Positions 53,131-63,015 of a stretch of DNA of 64,000 bases are shown here, piece by piece. The first letter of the stretch is position 1. Each line of letters begins with the position of its first letter. The position numbers and the translations under genes are program-made. Source of the DNA: Sulfuricella denitrificans (lineage in GTDB: Bacteria; Pseudomonadota; Gammaproteobacteria; Burkholderiales; Sulfuricellaceae); contig NSJJ01000002.1 of assembly GCA_002632355.1 (NCBI GenBank), positions 62,001 to 126,000 on the forward strand. The letters run 5' to 3'. Under the pieces are notes generated by a model. That model did not search any database. It worked only from the letters and a program-made list of their open reading frames with translations, and was not told the origin of the DNA.

Positions 53131-53778
53131 TTAAGGCTTGACAGTAGTCAGGCCCAGCATTTCCCAATCCTGCATGCCGCCGCGGTACCATTTGATCTTT
53201 TCAGCAGGATAGCCGATCTTGAGCAGGCCCTTGATGTTGGTGGGCGACTGTCCGCACCACGAACCATTGCAGAACATCACCAGCGTCTTGGCGTTGCCAA
53301 AATTCCAGAACCCCTCTGACTGCTTGGCACCCAACTGCTTCTCCAGAATTTCCTGAACGGTGATCGGGTCGGATTTGCCGATATTCAGCTTGTCCCATGG
53401 AATATTCACTGCACCGGGGATGGTTCCCTTGGCAACCCAGTCTGGCGTCCGAGAATCGATCACCATGATGCTCTTGTCGCCATCACTCATTTTTTTCAGG
53501 TAATGCATCATTTCCAGCTCACCGATGGTTTCCACGCCGGGAGCCAGTTCGCCCGGCTGGATGCAGAACGGTGGGCATTTGCGCGATGTCTTGCCAAAAG
53601 CCGGATTGATGTTGTTATCCTGATTCTGGTTGCGCTGAATGGCCACCTTCTGGCCGTTATGCATCACTTCCAGAGAGGGCATGTCGGGTGTGATATTCAC
53701 GTCCAGCGCAAATGATGCGCCGGGCAACATGATACTGGCCAGCAAAGCAGTTGAAGCAAGCAGTTTATTAACAGTCAT
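53131..53778 (-). CDS. Periplasmic rhodanese-like protein (copy A)
   Basis: A 215-residue exported paralogue of copy B with a cleavable signal peptide (about 1-27, ending GASFA) and no lipobox. It carries the same CPPFC motif and the loop MFCNGSWCGQSP. One copy would be soluble and the other membrane-tethered, which suggests division of labour after tandem duplication. The start is the second of two near ATGs because AGGAGG abuts the first. The gap to copy B is 38 bp. Confidence 0.88.
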   Translation of the reverse strand: MTVNKLLASTALLASIMLPGASFALDVNITPDMPSLEVMHNGQKVAIQRNQNQDNNINPAFGKTSRKCPPFCIQPGELAPGVETIGELEMMHYLKKMSDGDKSIMVIDSRTPDWVAKGTIPGAVNIPWDKLNIGKSDPITVQEILEKQLGAKQSEGFWNFGNAKTLVMFCNGSWCGQSPTNIKGLLKIGYPAEKIKWYRGGMQDWEMLGLTTVKP

Positions 53779-53825
53779 TTCCATCCTCCTATTGGTTTTT
53801 ATTGCAAGGTACAACTTTTTATTAT

Positions 53826-54020
53826 TTAACTGCACTCAGGTTCCGAACCACCTTTTTTTTCTTCTTTCTTTTCGCCCGACTCTCCGGCTTTGCCATCTTT
53901 TTTGTCGCCGGTCGCTTTCTGTTCGCCCTTCTGGTCCTTCGGTGCCTCGTCAGCAGCGTAAGCAAGCGGCATTGCTGCTATGCCACAAGCCAGAAACAGC
54001 ACGGTAAGAATTTTTTTCAT
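53826..54020 (-). CDS. Small secreted Lys/Glu-rich protein
   Basis: A 64-residue protein with a signal peptide (about 1-22, cleaved after AYA). The mature part is low-complexity, rich in Lys, Glu, Asp and Gly, and ends in SEPECS with a single Cys. I do not recognise a family. CAGGAG lies 8 bases before the ATG. As the first gene of the rhodanese unit, it may offer a thiol on a flexible tail as sulfur acceptor, but this is speculation. Confidence 0.65.
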   Translation of the reverse strand: MKKILTVLFLACGIAAMPLAYAADEAPKDQKGEQKATGDKKDGKAGESGEKKEEKKGGSEPECS

Positions 54021-54080
54021 GAACAATACTCCTGTGGTTGCTTAATACCTGCACTACATGTAAAGCGACAACTTTGTCTG

Positions 54081-54108
54081 ATTCTACCGGTCAGGTCCGC
54101 ACTGGCAA
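54081..54108 (-). promoter_or_regulatory. Promoter of the rhodanese unit
   Basis: On the minus strand, TTGCCA (54103-54108) and TAGAAT (54081-54086) are separated by 16 bp, about 54 nt upstream of the small-protein ATG. This lets the rhodaneses be expressed independently of sqr. Confidence 0.6.
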
Positions 54109-54167
54109 TAGTCCATATGTACCATGCGAACCACCGGATGACTCTTTTAAAGGCTAAAAGCCGCGAC

Positions 54168-55442
54168 TTATTTATCCTTGAGCTTCTTGATGCCCAAAGC
54201 GCCCAAAACGTACTTTTCATACAGAGGCTCGGTCGTACCCTTTTTCATCTTGCGAATAAAGTACTTTTCGAAAGCAATCTTGGCCAGGTGCACCCACTTA
54301 CCTTCCTTGAACCAGTTCACATTGCGTGGTGGAATCTGTGGCAGGGCCACGAAAGCCGCGCCAGTGTCACCGAAATCTGCCAGACAGATGGCGTTCCAGG
54401 TGGCTTTCTGATCCGGCTCCTTGCCATCGAGCACGGCACGGATATTGTGGGCTGCCGCCGTCACCATGGTCTCGATCATATAGCCGGTTTTTGGTGCGCC
54501 AGTCGGAACCGGGGTTGCCTCTACCGGAGGAATCGCCACACAAACACCCACAGAGTAGATATTCTGGTATTTCGGATTGCGCTGATAAGGATCGATCAGG
54601 ATAAAGCCGCGAGGATTGGTCAGTCCCTCGATACCGAATACGGCATCGACCCCCTTGAAAGCGGGGAGCATCATGCCGTACTTGAACGGCAACTCGTGCT
54701 CCTTCTTGACGTTACCCATGTCATCATGCTCGGCCACAAACATCTTGCCGGCCTCGACCTTGGTCACTTTGGCGTTGGTGATCCACTTGACGTGGCGATC
54801 ACGCATGGCGGATTCCATCAAACCTTTTGAGTCGCCCACACCACCCAGGCCGAGATGGCCAATATATGGCTCGGCAGTAATGAAGGTCATCGGCACCTTG
54901 TCACGAATGCGGCGCCGACGCAGATCGGTATCCATGATAAATGCAAATTCATATGCCGGACCGTAACAGGACGCGCCCTGAACCGCACCCACCACGATCG
55001 GACCCGGATCCTTGACGAACTGACTCCATGCCTCACCCGCCTTGAGTGCATGGTCAACGTGACAAACCGACTGCGTGTGCCCATCAGGGCCGAGGCCTTC
55101 GACTTCTTCGAAGGCAAGTTTTGGACCAGTAGCAATTACCAGAAAGTCATAGTCGACAACTTTCCCGTCCACCAATTCCACCTGATTCTTTTCAGGGTGC
55201 ACCCTTTTTGCGGCCGTAGGGATAAAGGCAATATTTTTTCTTTCAAAATAAGGCCCTACAGGAAACTGGATATCTTCACGCGTACGCCAGTTGACCGCCA
55301 CCCAGGGGTTGGAAGGCACGAAATGAAAGCTATCGGTATTGGAAATCACCGTCAGCTTGTCTCCCGACCTCAGTTGCTCACGCATCTCATAAGCCATCGG
55401 CATGCCGCCGATACCCGCACCCATAATTACGATATGTGCCAT
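54168..55442 (-). CDS. sqr: Sulfide:quinone oxidoreductase
   Basis: A 424-residue FAD enzyme that oxidises sulfide and reduces quinone at the membrane. The GAGIGGMP dinucleotide motif is at the N-terminus. The three catalytic cysteines are Cys127 (SVCHVD), Cys159 (GASCYGP) and Cys354 (NAICLADFGD), in the pattern known from Acidithiobacillus SQR. A C-terminal amphipathic stretch (FEKYFIRKMKKG) should bind the membrane. The start at MAHIVIM has GGAGAATG upstream. It has its own sigma-54 promoter and is divergent from a FisR-type activator. Confidence 0.94.
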   Translation of the reverse strand: MAHIVIMGAGIGGMPMAYEMREQLRSGDKLTVISNTDSFHFVPSNPWVAVNWRTREDIQFPVGPYFERKNIAFIPTAAKRVHPEKNQVELVDGKVVDYDFLVIATGPKLAFEEVEGLGPDGHTQSVCHVDHALKAGEAWSQFVKDPGPIVVGAVQGASCYGPAYEFAFIMDTDLRRRRIRDKVPMTFITAEPYIGHLGLGGVGDSKGLMESAMRDRHVKWITNAKVTKVEAGKMFVAEHDDMGNVKKEHELPFKYGMMLPAFKGVDAVFGIEGLTNPRGFILIDPYQRNPKYQNIYSVGVCVAIPPVEATPVPTGAPKTGYMIETMVTAAAHNIRAVLDGKEPDQKATWNAICLADFGDTGAAFVALPQIPPRNVNWFKEGKWVHLAKIAFEKYFIRKMKKGTTEPLYEKYVLGALGIKKLKDK

Positions 55443-55498
55443 TGAATCATTCTCCGTATTATTTATGATGACCGACAAAAACCAACATGCCTCACTTT

Positions 55499-55514
55499 AG
55501 CAATTGCCATGCCA
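55499..55514 (-). promoter_or_regulatory. Sigma-54 promoter of sqr
   Basis: On the minus strand, TGGCAT-GGCAA-TTGCT matches the -24/-12 consensus (TGGCAC-N5-TTGCA) with exact GG/GC spacing. The predicted start is 55488, giving a 46-nt leader to sqr. Confidence 0.85.
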
Positions 55515-55574
55515 GAACATTAACTCACTGTAATTTAAGCAGAAGTCACCATGACTACCCATCGCCACCCGGAA

Positions 55575-55597
55575 TGTCATGACAAATTGACATGACA
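55575..55597. promoter_or_regulatory. Upstream activator sites for sqr
   Basis: Perfect palindrome TGTCATGACA (55575-55584) and near-perfect TGACATGACA (55588-55597), 13 bp apart. They are centred at -91.5 and -104.5 from the predicted sqr start, a good distance for a sigma-54 activator. Confidence 0.8.
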
Positions 55598-55747
55598 CCT
55601 CAACTCAATGTTTATTATGGATTTTCATGAATATAATTTCAGAGCATTGCAGACTCACCGCACATCAAGTTTGTACAAGCCTGTGTTTTATAAATGCAAA
55701 TAGTCATTCGACAAGGGCATTGCAAAACACGAAGTCTGAAGTCATAC

Positions 55748-55770
55748 TGTCATGACACTATGTCATGACA
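55748..55770. promoter_or_regulatory. Second palindrome pair, overlapping the activator gene start
   Basis: Two perfect copies of TGTCATGACA (55748-55757 and 55761-55770), again 13 bp apart. The second copy contains the candidate start codon of the activator gene. Autoregulation of that gene is likely. Confidence 0.75.
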
Positions 55771-57123
55771 TACCCCATGGACCAGATCCCGGTACAGATT
55801 CAATCCCTCATCGATGCGCAGGAAAACCCCTTCGTCCTGATTGATGAAAAATACCGCATTGTCGCCGCCAATCGCGCCTACTGTATCCGTTATGGCGCTG
55901 ACGAGACGCAGGTTGTCGGACGTGCATGTCACGAAATATCTCACCACTCTTCTGTCCCCTGCCACCTCAATGGCGAAACCTGCCCCCACCAGCAAGTATT
56001 TGCCACCGGCGAGGGACAACAGGTCCTGCACACTCACTATGATCACCACAACCGGCCTGAACACGTTCGTATCCAGGGACACCCGATTCGCGGCCTAAGC
56101 GGCGAACTGTATCTGGGAGAAGCCATCTACCCGTTCGCGCCTTCCACGGCAATGGACTGCAACGAAATGCGCATGATCGGCAAATCGGCAGCCTTCCTTG
56201 CCTGCGTGGACAACCTGACACGCGTTGCAGAATCGGAGGCCTCGATCCTGCTATATGGCGAGAGCGGCGTAGGCAAAGAACTCGCCGCCCAGTACATACA
56301 CCGCCGCTCCAGCAGAGAAAACAAGACATTCATTGCTGTGGATTGCGCATCCATTACTGAATCCATGTTCGAAAGCGAGCTTTTCGGCCATGAACGCGGC
56401 GCATTCACCGGCTGCGTCGGCCGTAAGCTGGGCCTGTTCGAGCTTGCCAATGAGGGCACCCTTTTTCTCGACGAGATCGGCGAAATCCCGCTCTCGATGC
56501 AAGCCAAACTGTTACGCGTTCTTGAAAGCGGAGAATACCGCCGCGTCGGCGGGACCGAGACCCTGCGCGCCGATGTACGCATCGTCAGCGCCACCAACAG
56601 GGATCTGCTTGATATGGCCGACCAGGGCCAATTCAGGCTCGACCTCTACTATCGTATTGCGGGAATCGACGTGACCCTACCCGCCCTGAGAGAACGGCGC
56701 AGCGATATCCCCCCTCTGGCGAAGGCGCTGCTTTCACGCATGAATGGCGGGAAAAACTTCCATCTGCGCGAAGATGCCGCCACCCGCTTGCTGGAATACG
56801 ATTACCCAGGCAATGTGCGTGAACTGCGCAATATCCTGCAAAAAGCCCTGATCTTGAGCGACAACGGACTGATCACAGCCGAGCATATCCGCTTCGATGC
56901 AAACAACCAGTGGATCGCCGGAACTTCTCCCAGACCATCCAGCATCCATTCTGTCGTAGCAGATCAACTTACACATACCACGACCATTTCCGAACTGGAA
57001 TCGAGCCATATTTCCAGACTTCTGGAACAGTACCAGGGCCATCGACGTAAAGTGGCGGAAATTCTGGGGATTAGCGAGAGAACCCTTTACCGAAAACTGA
57101 TCCGCTACGGGTTAAGGAATTGA
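55765..57123 (+). CDS. fisR: FisR-type sigma-54 activator (sulfane-sulfur sensor)
   Basis: A 452-residue enhancer-binding protein. An N-terminal PAS-like domain (about 12-125) has Cys55, Cys66 and Cys73. Their spacing (11 and 7) equals that of the three sulfur-sensing cysteines of FisR from Cupriavidus. The AAA+ domain has Walker A GESGVGKE (165-172) and Walker B LFLDEIGE. The sigma-54 loop reads GAFTGC instead of GAFTGA. A Fis-type helix-turn-helix ends the protein. It is divergent from sqr, its probable target. Two starts are possible (ATG 55765 or 55777), both lacking a clear ribosome site. Confidence 0.88.
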   Translation: MTYPMDQIPVQIQSLIDAQENPFVLIDEKYRIVAANRAYCIRYGADETQVVGRACHEISHHSSVPCHLNGETCPHQQVFATGEGQQVLHTHYDHHNRPEHVRIQGHPIRGLSGELYLGEAIYPFAPSTAMDCNEMRMIGKSAAFLACVDNLTRVAESEASILLYGESGVGKELAAQYIHRRSSRENKTFIAVDCASITESMFESELFGHERGAFTGCVGRKLGLFELANEGTLFLDEIGEIPLSMQAKLLRVLESGEYRRVGGTETLRADVRIVSATNRDLLDMADQGQFRLDLYYRIAGIDVTLPALRERRSDIPPLAKALLSRMNGGKNFHLREDAATRLLEYDYPGNVRELRNILQKALILSDNGLITAEHIRFDANNQWIAGTSPRPSSIHSVVADQLTHTTTISELESSHISRLLEQYQGHRRKVAEILGISERTLYRKLIRYGLRN

Positions 57124-57157
57124 CTCGAGGAAAAGGGGAATGAATGACATCAAAGAC

Positions 57158-57234
57158 TGGTCGGGGTGAGAGGATTCGAACCTCCGGCCTCTACGTCCCG
57201 AACGTAGCGCTCTACCAGGCTAAGCTACACCCCG
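57158..57234 (-). tRNA. tRNA-Pro (anticodon CGG)
   Basis: A 77-nt cloverleaf with encoded CCA. The acceptor CGGGGTG pairs with CACCCCG. The anticodon stem CTACG/CGTAG encloses TTCGGGA, giving CGG, and the T-loop GTTCGAATCC is present. Confidence 0.97.
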
Positions 57235-57250
57235 AAATTGATGTGTTACG

Positions 57251-58219
57251 CTAGTAATTGCGCGTAACAGAAAAAGTAGCCAATTGTAACAAAGATTCTT
57301 TAAACGTTGAATCTGGCAGACTCGAGATTGCGGCGCAAGCAGCCTGCACCTCACGGTCAGCCTGCTGGCGCGTGTAGTCAAGAGCACCGGTGTCACGAAT
57401 CGCTTGCAGCACGCCCTGAAGATCGTCCAATCCGCCCTGCTCAATCGCATGGCGAACCACCCCCGCCTGATCTGCATTACCGTGCTTGATCGCATAGATT
57501 AGCGGCAATGTCGGCTTTCCTTCCGCCAGATCATCCCCTACGTTTTTACCCGTTTCATGATGATCACCCGAATAGTCGAGCACATCGTCGATCAACTGGA
57601 ACGCCGTCCCCAGACGCATTCCATATTCCGCCATGGCATCCTCGACGTCCCGCGTCGCCCCGCCGAGAATCGCACCCAGACGGCTAGCGGTCTCGAACAG
57701 CTTGGCCGTTTTGTAATGGATCACCTGCAGATAACGCTCTTCATCTATATCCGGGTCATGACAATTGAGCAGTTGCAGGACTTCCCCTTCCGCAATGACG
57801 TTAGTCGCGTCAGAAACCACTGCCATGACGCGCAGGTTGTCCGTGCCTACCATCATCTGAAAAGCGCGGGAATACAGAAAGTCACCTACCAGAACACTAG
57901 CCGCGTTTCCAAACATGGCGTTTGCAGTCGCACGTCCGCGACGCAGGCTGGATTCATCAACCACATCGTCATGCAACAATGTTGCGGTATGAATAAACTC
58001 AACCACCGCCGCCAGCTCATGATGATATGTACCACAATAACCAAACGCACCTGCAGAAAGCAGCACCAGAGCCGGGCGCAGGCGTTTCCCGCCACTATTG
58101 ATGATATATTCGCTGATCTGGCGGACCAGAACGACTTCAGAGTAAAGACGCTGCCGGATGACGGCGTCCACAGCATGCATGTCTGTTTCGATGCAGCCGC
58201 GTATGGCTTCGAGTGGCAC
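57251..58219 (-). CDS. ispB: Octaprenyl diphosphate synthase
   Basis: A 322-residue trans-prenyltransferase for the ubiquinone side chain. Two Asp-rich motifs, LLHDDVVDES and LIDDVLDY, and GGKRLRP are present. The start is GTG 58219: the N-terminus from PLEAIR aligns with IspB of E. coli from its second residue. It is divergent from rplU, the usual arrangement in proteobacteria. Confidence 0.94.
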   Translation of the reverse strand: MPLEAIRGCIETDMHAVDAVIRQRLYSEVVLVRQISEYIINSGGKRLRPALVLLSAGAFGYCGTYHHELAAVVEFIHTATLLHDDVVDESSLRRGRATANAMFGNAASVLVGDFLYSRAFQMMVGTDNLRVMAVVSDATNVIAEGEVLQLLNCHDPDIDEERYLQVIHYKTAKLFETASRLGAILGGATRDVEDAMAEYGMRLGTAFQLIDDVLDYSGDHHETGKNVGDDLAEGKPTLPLIYAIKHGNADQAGVVRHAIEQGGLDDLQGVLQAIRDTGALDYTRQQADREVQAACAAISSLPDSTFKESLLQLATFSVTRNY

Positions 58220-58325
58220 GAAGGAATAGTCCGAAAAAAGTTGAATGTTAGGAACGTTCGCAAGAAAGTGTCAAGTAAAGATGGCTCTCCGGCCCTTGCG
58301 CCAATCATAACACCGCAAACAATTC

Positions 58326-58354
58326 TTGACCGCTATCATAAGCTTAGGCATAAT
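58326..58354 (+). promoter_or_regulatory. Promoter of rplU-rpmA
   Basis: TTGACC (58326-58331) and CATAAT (58349-58354) with a 17-bp spacer, about 39 bp before the rplU start. Confidence 0.75.
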
Positions 58355-58392
58355 TCCGGGTTCATTTCAAAAGTGAAGCAATGGAGCTCAAC

Positions 58393-58704
58393 ATGTATGC
58401 GGTCATAAAAACCGGCGGCAAGCAATATCGCGTCGTCGCTGGCGAAAAACTTAAAATAGAACAGATACCGGCAGACATCGGCAGCGAAATCGTACTGGAT
58501 CAAGTATTGATGGTCGCGGATGGCGAAGCGGTAACTGTGGGTGCCCCCCTGATAGCAGGTGCAACGGTGAAGGCTACCGTGATCGGTCAGGGACGTGCTA
58601 AGAAGGTGATGATTTTCAAAATGCGCCGTCGCAAGCACTACCGTAAAACCCAGGGACATCGGCAGAATTTCACCGAAATCCGTATCGATCAAATCGCCCA
58701 GTAA
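58393..58704 (+). CDS. rplU: 50S ribosomal protein L21
   Basis: A 103-residue ribosomal protein with [14 protein letters not shown] at the start and [20 protein letters not shown] near the end, both diagnostic. The ATG with GGAG upstream is used; a longer frame adds four residues that homologues lack. It is co-transcribed with rpmA, 22 bp downstream. Confidence 0.98.
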   Translation: MYAVIKTGGKQYRVVAGEKLKIEQIPADIGSEIVLDQVLMVADGEAVTVGAPLIAGATVKATVIGQGRAKKVMIFKMRRRKHYRKTQGHRQNFTEIRIDQIAQ

Positions 58705-58726
58705 GCGCTGAGCAAGGAGAAAACTC

Positions 58727-58987
58727 ATGGCACATAAAAAAGCAGGCGGCAGTTCACGTAACGGCCGCGACTCGCATTCCAAACGCCTTGGCGTGAAACG
58801 CTTCGGCGGCGAACTGGTTTCTGGCGGCAGCATCATCGTGCGCCAGCGCGGCACCCAGATGCACCCTGGTGACAATGTTGGCATCGGCAAGGATCACACC
58901 CTGTTTGCCAAGATTGACGGCCATGTGCATTTTGCAGTCAAAGGCGCACTGCGTCGCACCATGGTGAGCATCATCCCGGCTGCCTGA
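58727..58987 (+). CDS. rpmA: 50S ribosomal protein L27
   Basis: An 86-residue ribosomal protein that begins [20 protein letters not shown], whose N-terminal tail reaches the peptidyl transferase centre. AAGGAG precedes the ATG. A strong terminator follows 25 bp after the stop. Confidence 0.98.
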   Translation: MAHKKAGGSSRNGRDSHSKRLGVKRFGGELVSGGSIIVRQRGTQMHPGDNVGIGKDHTLFAKIDGHVHFAVKGALRRTMVSIIPAA

Positions 58988-59012
58988 TTCTTCAGGCACC
59001 AGGCGATGCGAT

Positions 59013-59049
59013 ACGGCCCTATCGGAAAAGATAGGGCCGTTTTGTTTTT
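59013..59049 (+). terminator. Rho-independent terminator after rpmA
   Basis: ACGGCCCTATC-GGAAAA-GATAGGGCCGT, a perfect 11-bp stem, is followed by TTTGTTTTT. It separates rplU-rpmA from obgE, which must have another promoter in the following 50 bp. Confidence 0.95.
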
Positions 59050-59051
59050 AG

Positions 59052-60197
<1,146 letters not shown>

Positions 60198-60200
60198 ATC

Positions 60201-61319
60201 ATGAAATCGATACTCGAAAACTCCCGGCGGCTGGTCGTCAAGGTTGGCAGCAGCCTGGTCACCAACAGCGGCGCGGGGCTTGACCACGTCGCCCTTGCCA
60301 ACTGGGCAGCACAGATCGCCGAACTCAAAAAAACGGGCAGGGAAGTCGTCCTCGTTTCTTCAGGTGCAGTGGCCGAGGGCATGCAGCGCCTGGGATGGAA
60401 GAAACGCCCCAGTGCCATACATGACTTGCAGGCCGCTGCCGCCGTTGGCCAGATGGGACTGGTACAGGTCTATGAAACCTGCTTCCGTCAGCATGGGCTT
60501 CACACCGCCCAGATCCTGCTCACTCATGACGATCTGGCAAACCGCAAGCGTTACCTCAACGCCAGCACCACCTTGCGCACGCTGCTGCAACTCAATGTGA
60601 TCCCCATTATCAATGAAAATGACACCGTGGTCACCGACGAAATCCGTTTTGGCGACAACGATACCCTGGGCGCACTGGTCACCAACCTGATCGAGGCAGA
60701 TACGCTGGTGATCCTGACCGACCAGTCCGGCCTGTTCAGTGCTGACCCGCGCAAGGACCCCGCCGCCACGCTGATTCAGGAAGCCCGCGCCGGCAATCCC
60801 GAACTGGAAAAAATGGCGGGCGGCGCTGGCAGCGATATCGGCCGCGGCGGCATGCTGACCAAGATCCTTGCCGCCAAACGCGCTGCGCGCAGTGGTGCCC
60901 ACACCATTATTGCCTCCGGGCGCGAACAGGATGTACTCGTACGCCTGGCTCGTGGAGAGGCCATCGGCACCCAGTTGATCGCCGAAACCATGCCTATCAC
61001 CGCAAGGAAACAATGGCTTGCAGACCACCTGCAAGTGCGCGGGAAGATTGTTCTGGATGAAGGAGCGGCAAAGGCGCTAAACCAGGGAGGCAAAAGCCTG
61101 CTGCCTATCGGCGTAAGCGATCTGAGTGGCGATTTTGAGCGTGGCGAAGTGGTGACCTGCATCGACCAGAACGGACGTGAAATTGCCCGGGGTCTGGTTA
61201 ATTACGCTTCGGGTGAAGTGAGGAAGATCCTGCGTCAACCCAGTAACAAAATTGAATCCATCCTGGGGTATGTGGACGAAATGGAACTGATTCACCGTGA
61301 CAACCTGGTCCTGCTTTAG
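60201..61319 (+). CDS. proB: Glutamate 5-kinase
   Basis: A 372-residue enzyme for the first step of proline synthesis. It has an amino-acid kinase domain ([27 protein letters not shown]) and a C-terminal PUA domain (about 280-370; [13 protein letters not shown]). It is likely translated together with obgE. Confidence 0.97.
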   Translation: MKSILENSRRLVVKVGSSLVTNSGAGLDHVALANWAAQIAELKKTGREVVLVSSGAVAEGMQRLGWKKRPSAIHDLQAAAAVGQMGLVQVYETCFRQHGLHTAQILLTHDDLANRKRYLNASTTLRTLLQLNVIPIINENDTVVTDEIRFGDNDTLGALVTNLIEADTLVILTDQSGLFSADPRKDPAATLIQEARAGNPELEKMAGGAGSDIGRGGMLTKILAAKRAARSGAHTIIASGREQDVLVRLARGEAIGTQLIAETMPITARKQWLADHLQVRGKIVLDEGAAKALNQGGKSLLPIGVSDLSGDFERGEVVTCIDQNGREIARGLVNYASGEVRKILRQPSNKIESILGYVDEMELIHRDNLVLL

Positions 61320-61392
61320 CAGAATCATTTCGAATCAACATGCCTGAATTTCATTCGACACCGCTTCAGTCAACGTACTTGCACAAATAAAA

Positions 61393-61412
61393 AGGGCGGC
61401 CTGAGCCGCCCT
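61393..61412. terminator. Bidirectional terminator between proB and the Bax-inhibitor gene
   Basis: AGGGCGGC-CTGA-GCCGCCCT, a perfect 8-bp stem, has an A-run on one side and a T-rich stretch on the other, serving both convergent genes. Confidence 0.85.
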
Positions 61413-61438
61413 AATTTATTTATCAGTGGATGATTCGT

Positions 61439-62128
61439 TCAGTCCCTCTCGCCACTTAATGCCATCAGCAATTGCAACAGGTTGACGAACAGGTTATAGA
61501 TATCCAGATACAGCGCCAGCGTTGCCATGATGTAATTGGTCTCGCCGCCCTGCACGATACGACTCACATCAAACAGGATAAAGCCGGAAAACAGCAATAC
61601 CGCGACTGAAGAAATAGCCAGTGAAGCTGCCGGAACCTGGAAGAATATGTTAGCCAGGGAGGCAATGATCAAAAGTATCAGGCCAACAAAGAGGAAGTTG
61701 CCGAGGAAGCTGAAATCCTTTTTGGAAACGGTGGCATAGGAAGCCAGCGAGAGGAAGATCACACCTGTTCCCCCAGCAGCCAACCCAACCAGTTGCGCGC
61801 CATTCCTGAGGTGCAGGGCCACCTGCAGAATCGGACCCAGCATGATGCCCATGAAGAAAGTCAGTGCCAGAAGCAGCACGACGCCCACGCCACTATCGCG
61901 ATTTTTTGAAATCCCCCAGAACAGACCGAACATGACCGCCAGCATGACCACCATACCCAGTATCGGGCTTTGTGCCATGAAGGAAAAATTCATGCTCATG
62001 CCAATGACAGCTCCAATCACTGTTGGAACCATGGTCAGGCCAAGCAACATATAGGTATTACGCAATACTTTATGAATGGATGGTGAAAATCCAGCAGTTT
62101 GGGTAGCCATACGTAATTCAGGTTGCAT
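61439..62128 (-). CDS. Bax inhibitor-1/YccA family membrane protein
   Basis: A 229-residue protein with seven hydrophobic helices and the family's C-terminal ALYLDIYNLFVNLLQLL. Bacterial members act as pH-sensitive calcium leak channels or interact with FtsH; the exact role here is unknown. ATG 62128 has AAGGAG 8 bases upstream. Confidence 0.92.
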   Translation of the reverse strand: MQPELRMATQTAGFSPSIHKVLRNTYMLLGLTMVPTVIGAVIGMSMNFSFMAQSPILGMVVMLAVMFGLFWGISKNRDSGVGVVLLLALTFFMGIMLGPILQVALHLRNGAQLVGLAAGGTGVIFLSLASYATVSKKDFSFLGNFLFVGLILLIIASLANIFFQVPAASLAISSVAVLLFSGFILFDVSRIVQGGETNYIMATLALYLDIYNLFVNLLQLLMALSGERD

Positions 62129-62202
62129 CAAACATTCTCCTTGAAATAGAACAAACGACTCTGTGGGTCAGACTACAGAATGTAATGTAAAGTTTCAATC
62201 TT

Positions 62203-62553
62203 TCAAGCGCCGGCTTCCACCCAATCGCTCGCCAGATCATAGTTCTCGAAAAACTGGATCTCGGCATCAAGGAAAGCACGCGCCAACCAGGCGCTCCAGG
62301 CCACCAGGCGTCCATTGGCGATTACCGCGATTTTCTCGAAATCATGCGCATGCTGCCAGTTGAAACGCACATCTTCCCAAGCCACATCAAGCGTGAAATC
62401 GGCCATGTCACTCAAATCCACCAGCAGGTTGACCTTGCCCTGGAACTTCATTTCGACAAGCACGGCCTCTTCAAGCTGCCTGTAATCGGCCAGCGTGAAT
62501 TCGCCAAATACTGAAACCTTGACGACCTGATCATGGTGTTCAATGGTAATCAT
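62203..62553 (-). CDS. SpoIIAA-like STAS family protein
   Basis: A 116-residue protein with the SpoIIAA-like fold pattern: MITIEHHDQVVKVSVFGEFT, a central LLVDLSDMADFT strand, and a final amphipathic helix FLDAEIQFFENYDLASDWV. Proteins of this group may bind lipids or partners; none is phosphorylated in a known way. It stands alone between the Bax-inhibitor and DsrC-like genes. Confidence 0.82.
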   Translation of the reverse strand: MITIEHHDQVVKVSVFGEFTLADYRQLEEAVLVEMKFQGKVNLLVDLSDMADFTLDVAWEDVRFNWQHAHDFEKIAVIANGRLVAWSAWLARAFLDAEIQFFENYDLASDWVEAGA

Positions 62554-62597
62554 TTCTCAGACCCTTTCGTAAAGTACCGACGGGCTTATTCTATCGC

Positions 62598-62638
62598 AAA
62601 AAAGCGAAAGCCCGGGATGCAAAGCACCCCAGGCCTTT
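62598..62638 (-). terminator. Rho-independent terminator after the dsrC-like gene
   Basis: On the minus strand, AAAGGCCTGGGGTGC-TTT-GCATCCCGGGCTTT pairs throughout with two wobbles and one bulge, followed by CGCTTTTTT. Confidence 0.88.
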
Positions 62639-62658
62639 TACACTGCCCAACTGCGAAT

Positions 62659-62952
62659 TTAGACGCAACCGGTAGGCTTGGGCAAGCCACCATATTTGGT
62701 GATAGGTTTCATGGGCCCTGTCATCCAGGTGCTGAAAATGACTTTCTGATCTTCGTCGATATACTTGGCAAATTTACGAATCGGCGGCACGGAACTGGTT
62801 TCCTCGAAATACTCACGCGCTTTCAGGATGTGGTTCCATTTAACCTCATCGAGATCTACGCCATCGGCTTCAGCCATTGCACGGCCAATTTCTTCTGTCC
62901 ATTCATTCATGTCGGCCAAGTAACCATCACCATCTCGTGCTGGAAGTTCCAT
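62659..62952 (-). CDS. DsrC/TusE-family sulfur carrier protein
   Basis: A 97-residue protein with the family's C-terminus GLPKPTGCV. The penultimate Cys96 is present, but the second DsrC cysteine 11 residues before it is Thr85. True DsrC needs both for trisulfide chemistry, so this is a TusE-like or sulfurtransferase-type relative. AAGGAG precedes the ATG. No dsrAB genes are in the window. A palindrome lies just upstream. Confidence 0.85.
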   Translation of the reverse strand: MELPARDGDGYLADMNEWTEEIGRAMAEADGVDLDEVKWNHILKAREYFEETSSVPPIRKFAKYIDEDQKVIFSTWMTGPMKPITKYGGLPKPTGCV

Positions 62953-62994
62953 TGTAATACTCCTTAATAAAATTACTGAATGTTGGTCTTGACT

Positions 62995-63015
62995 TTGCCT
63001 ATGAGGTTTAGGCAA
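62995..63015 (-). promoter_or_regulatory. Candidate operator upstream of the dsrC-like gene
   Basis: Perfect inverted repeat TTGCCTA-N7-TAGGCAA, about 43 bp upstream of the start codon. No regulator is adjacent. It may alternatively be a weak mRNA hairpin. Confidence 0.45.
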
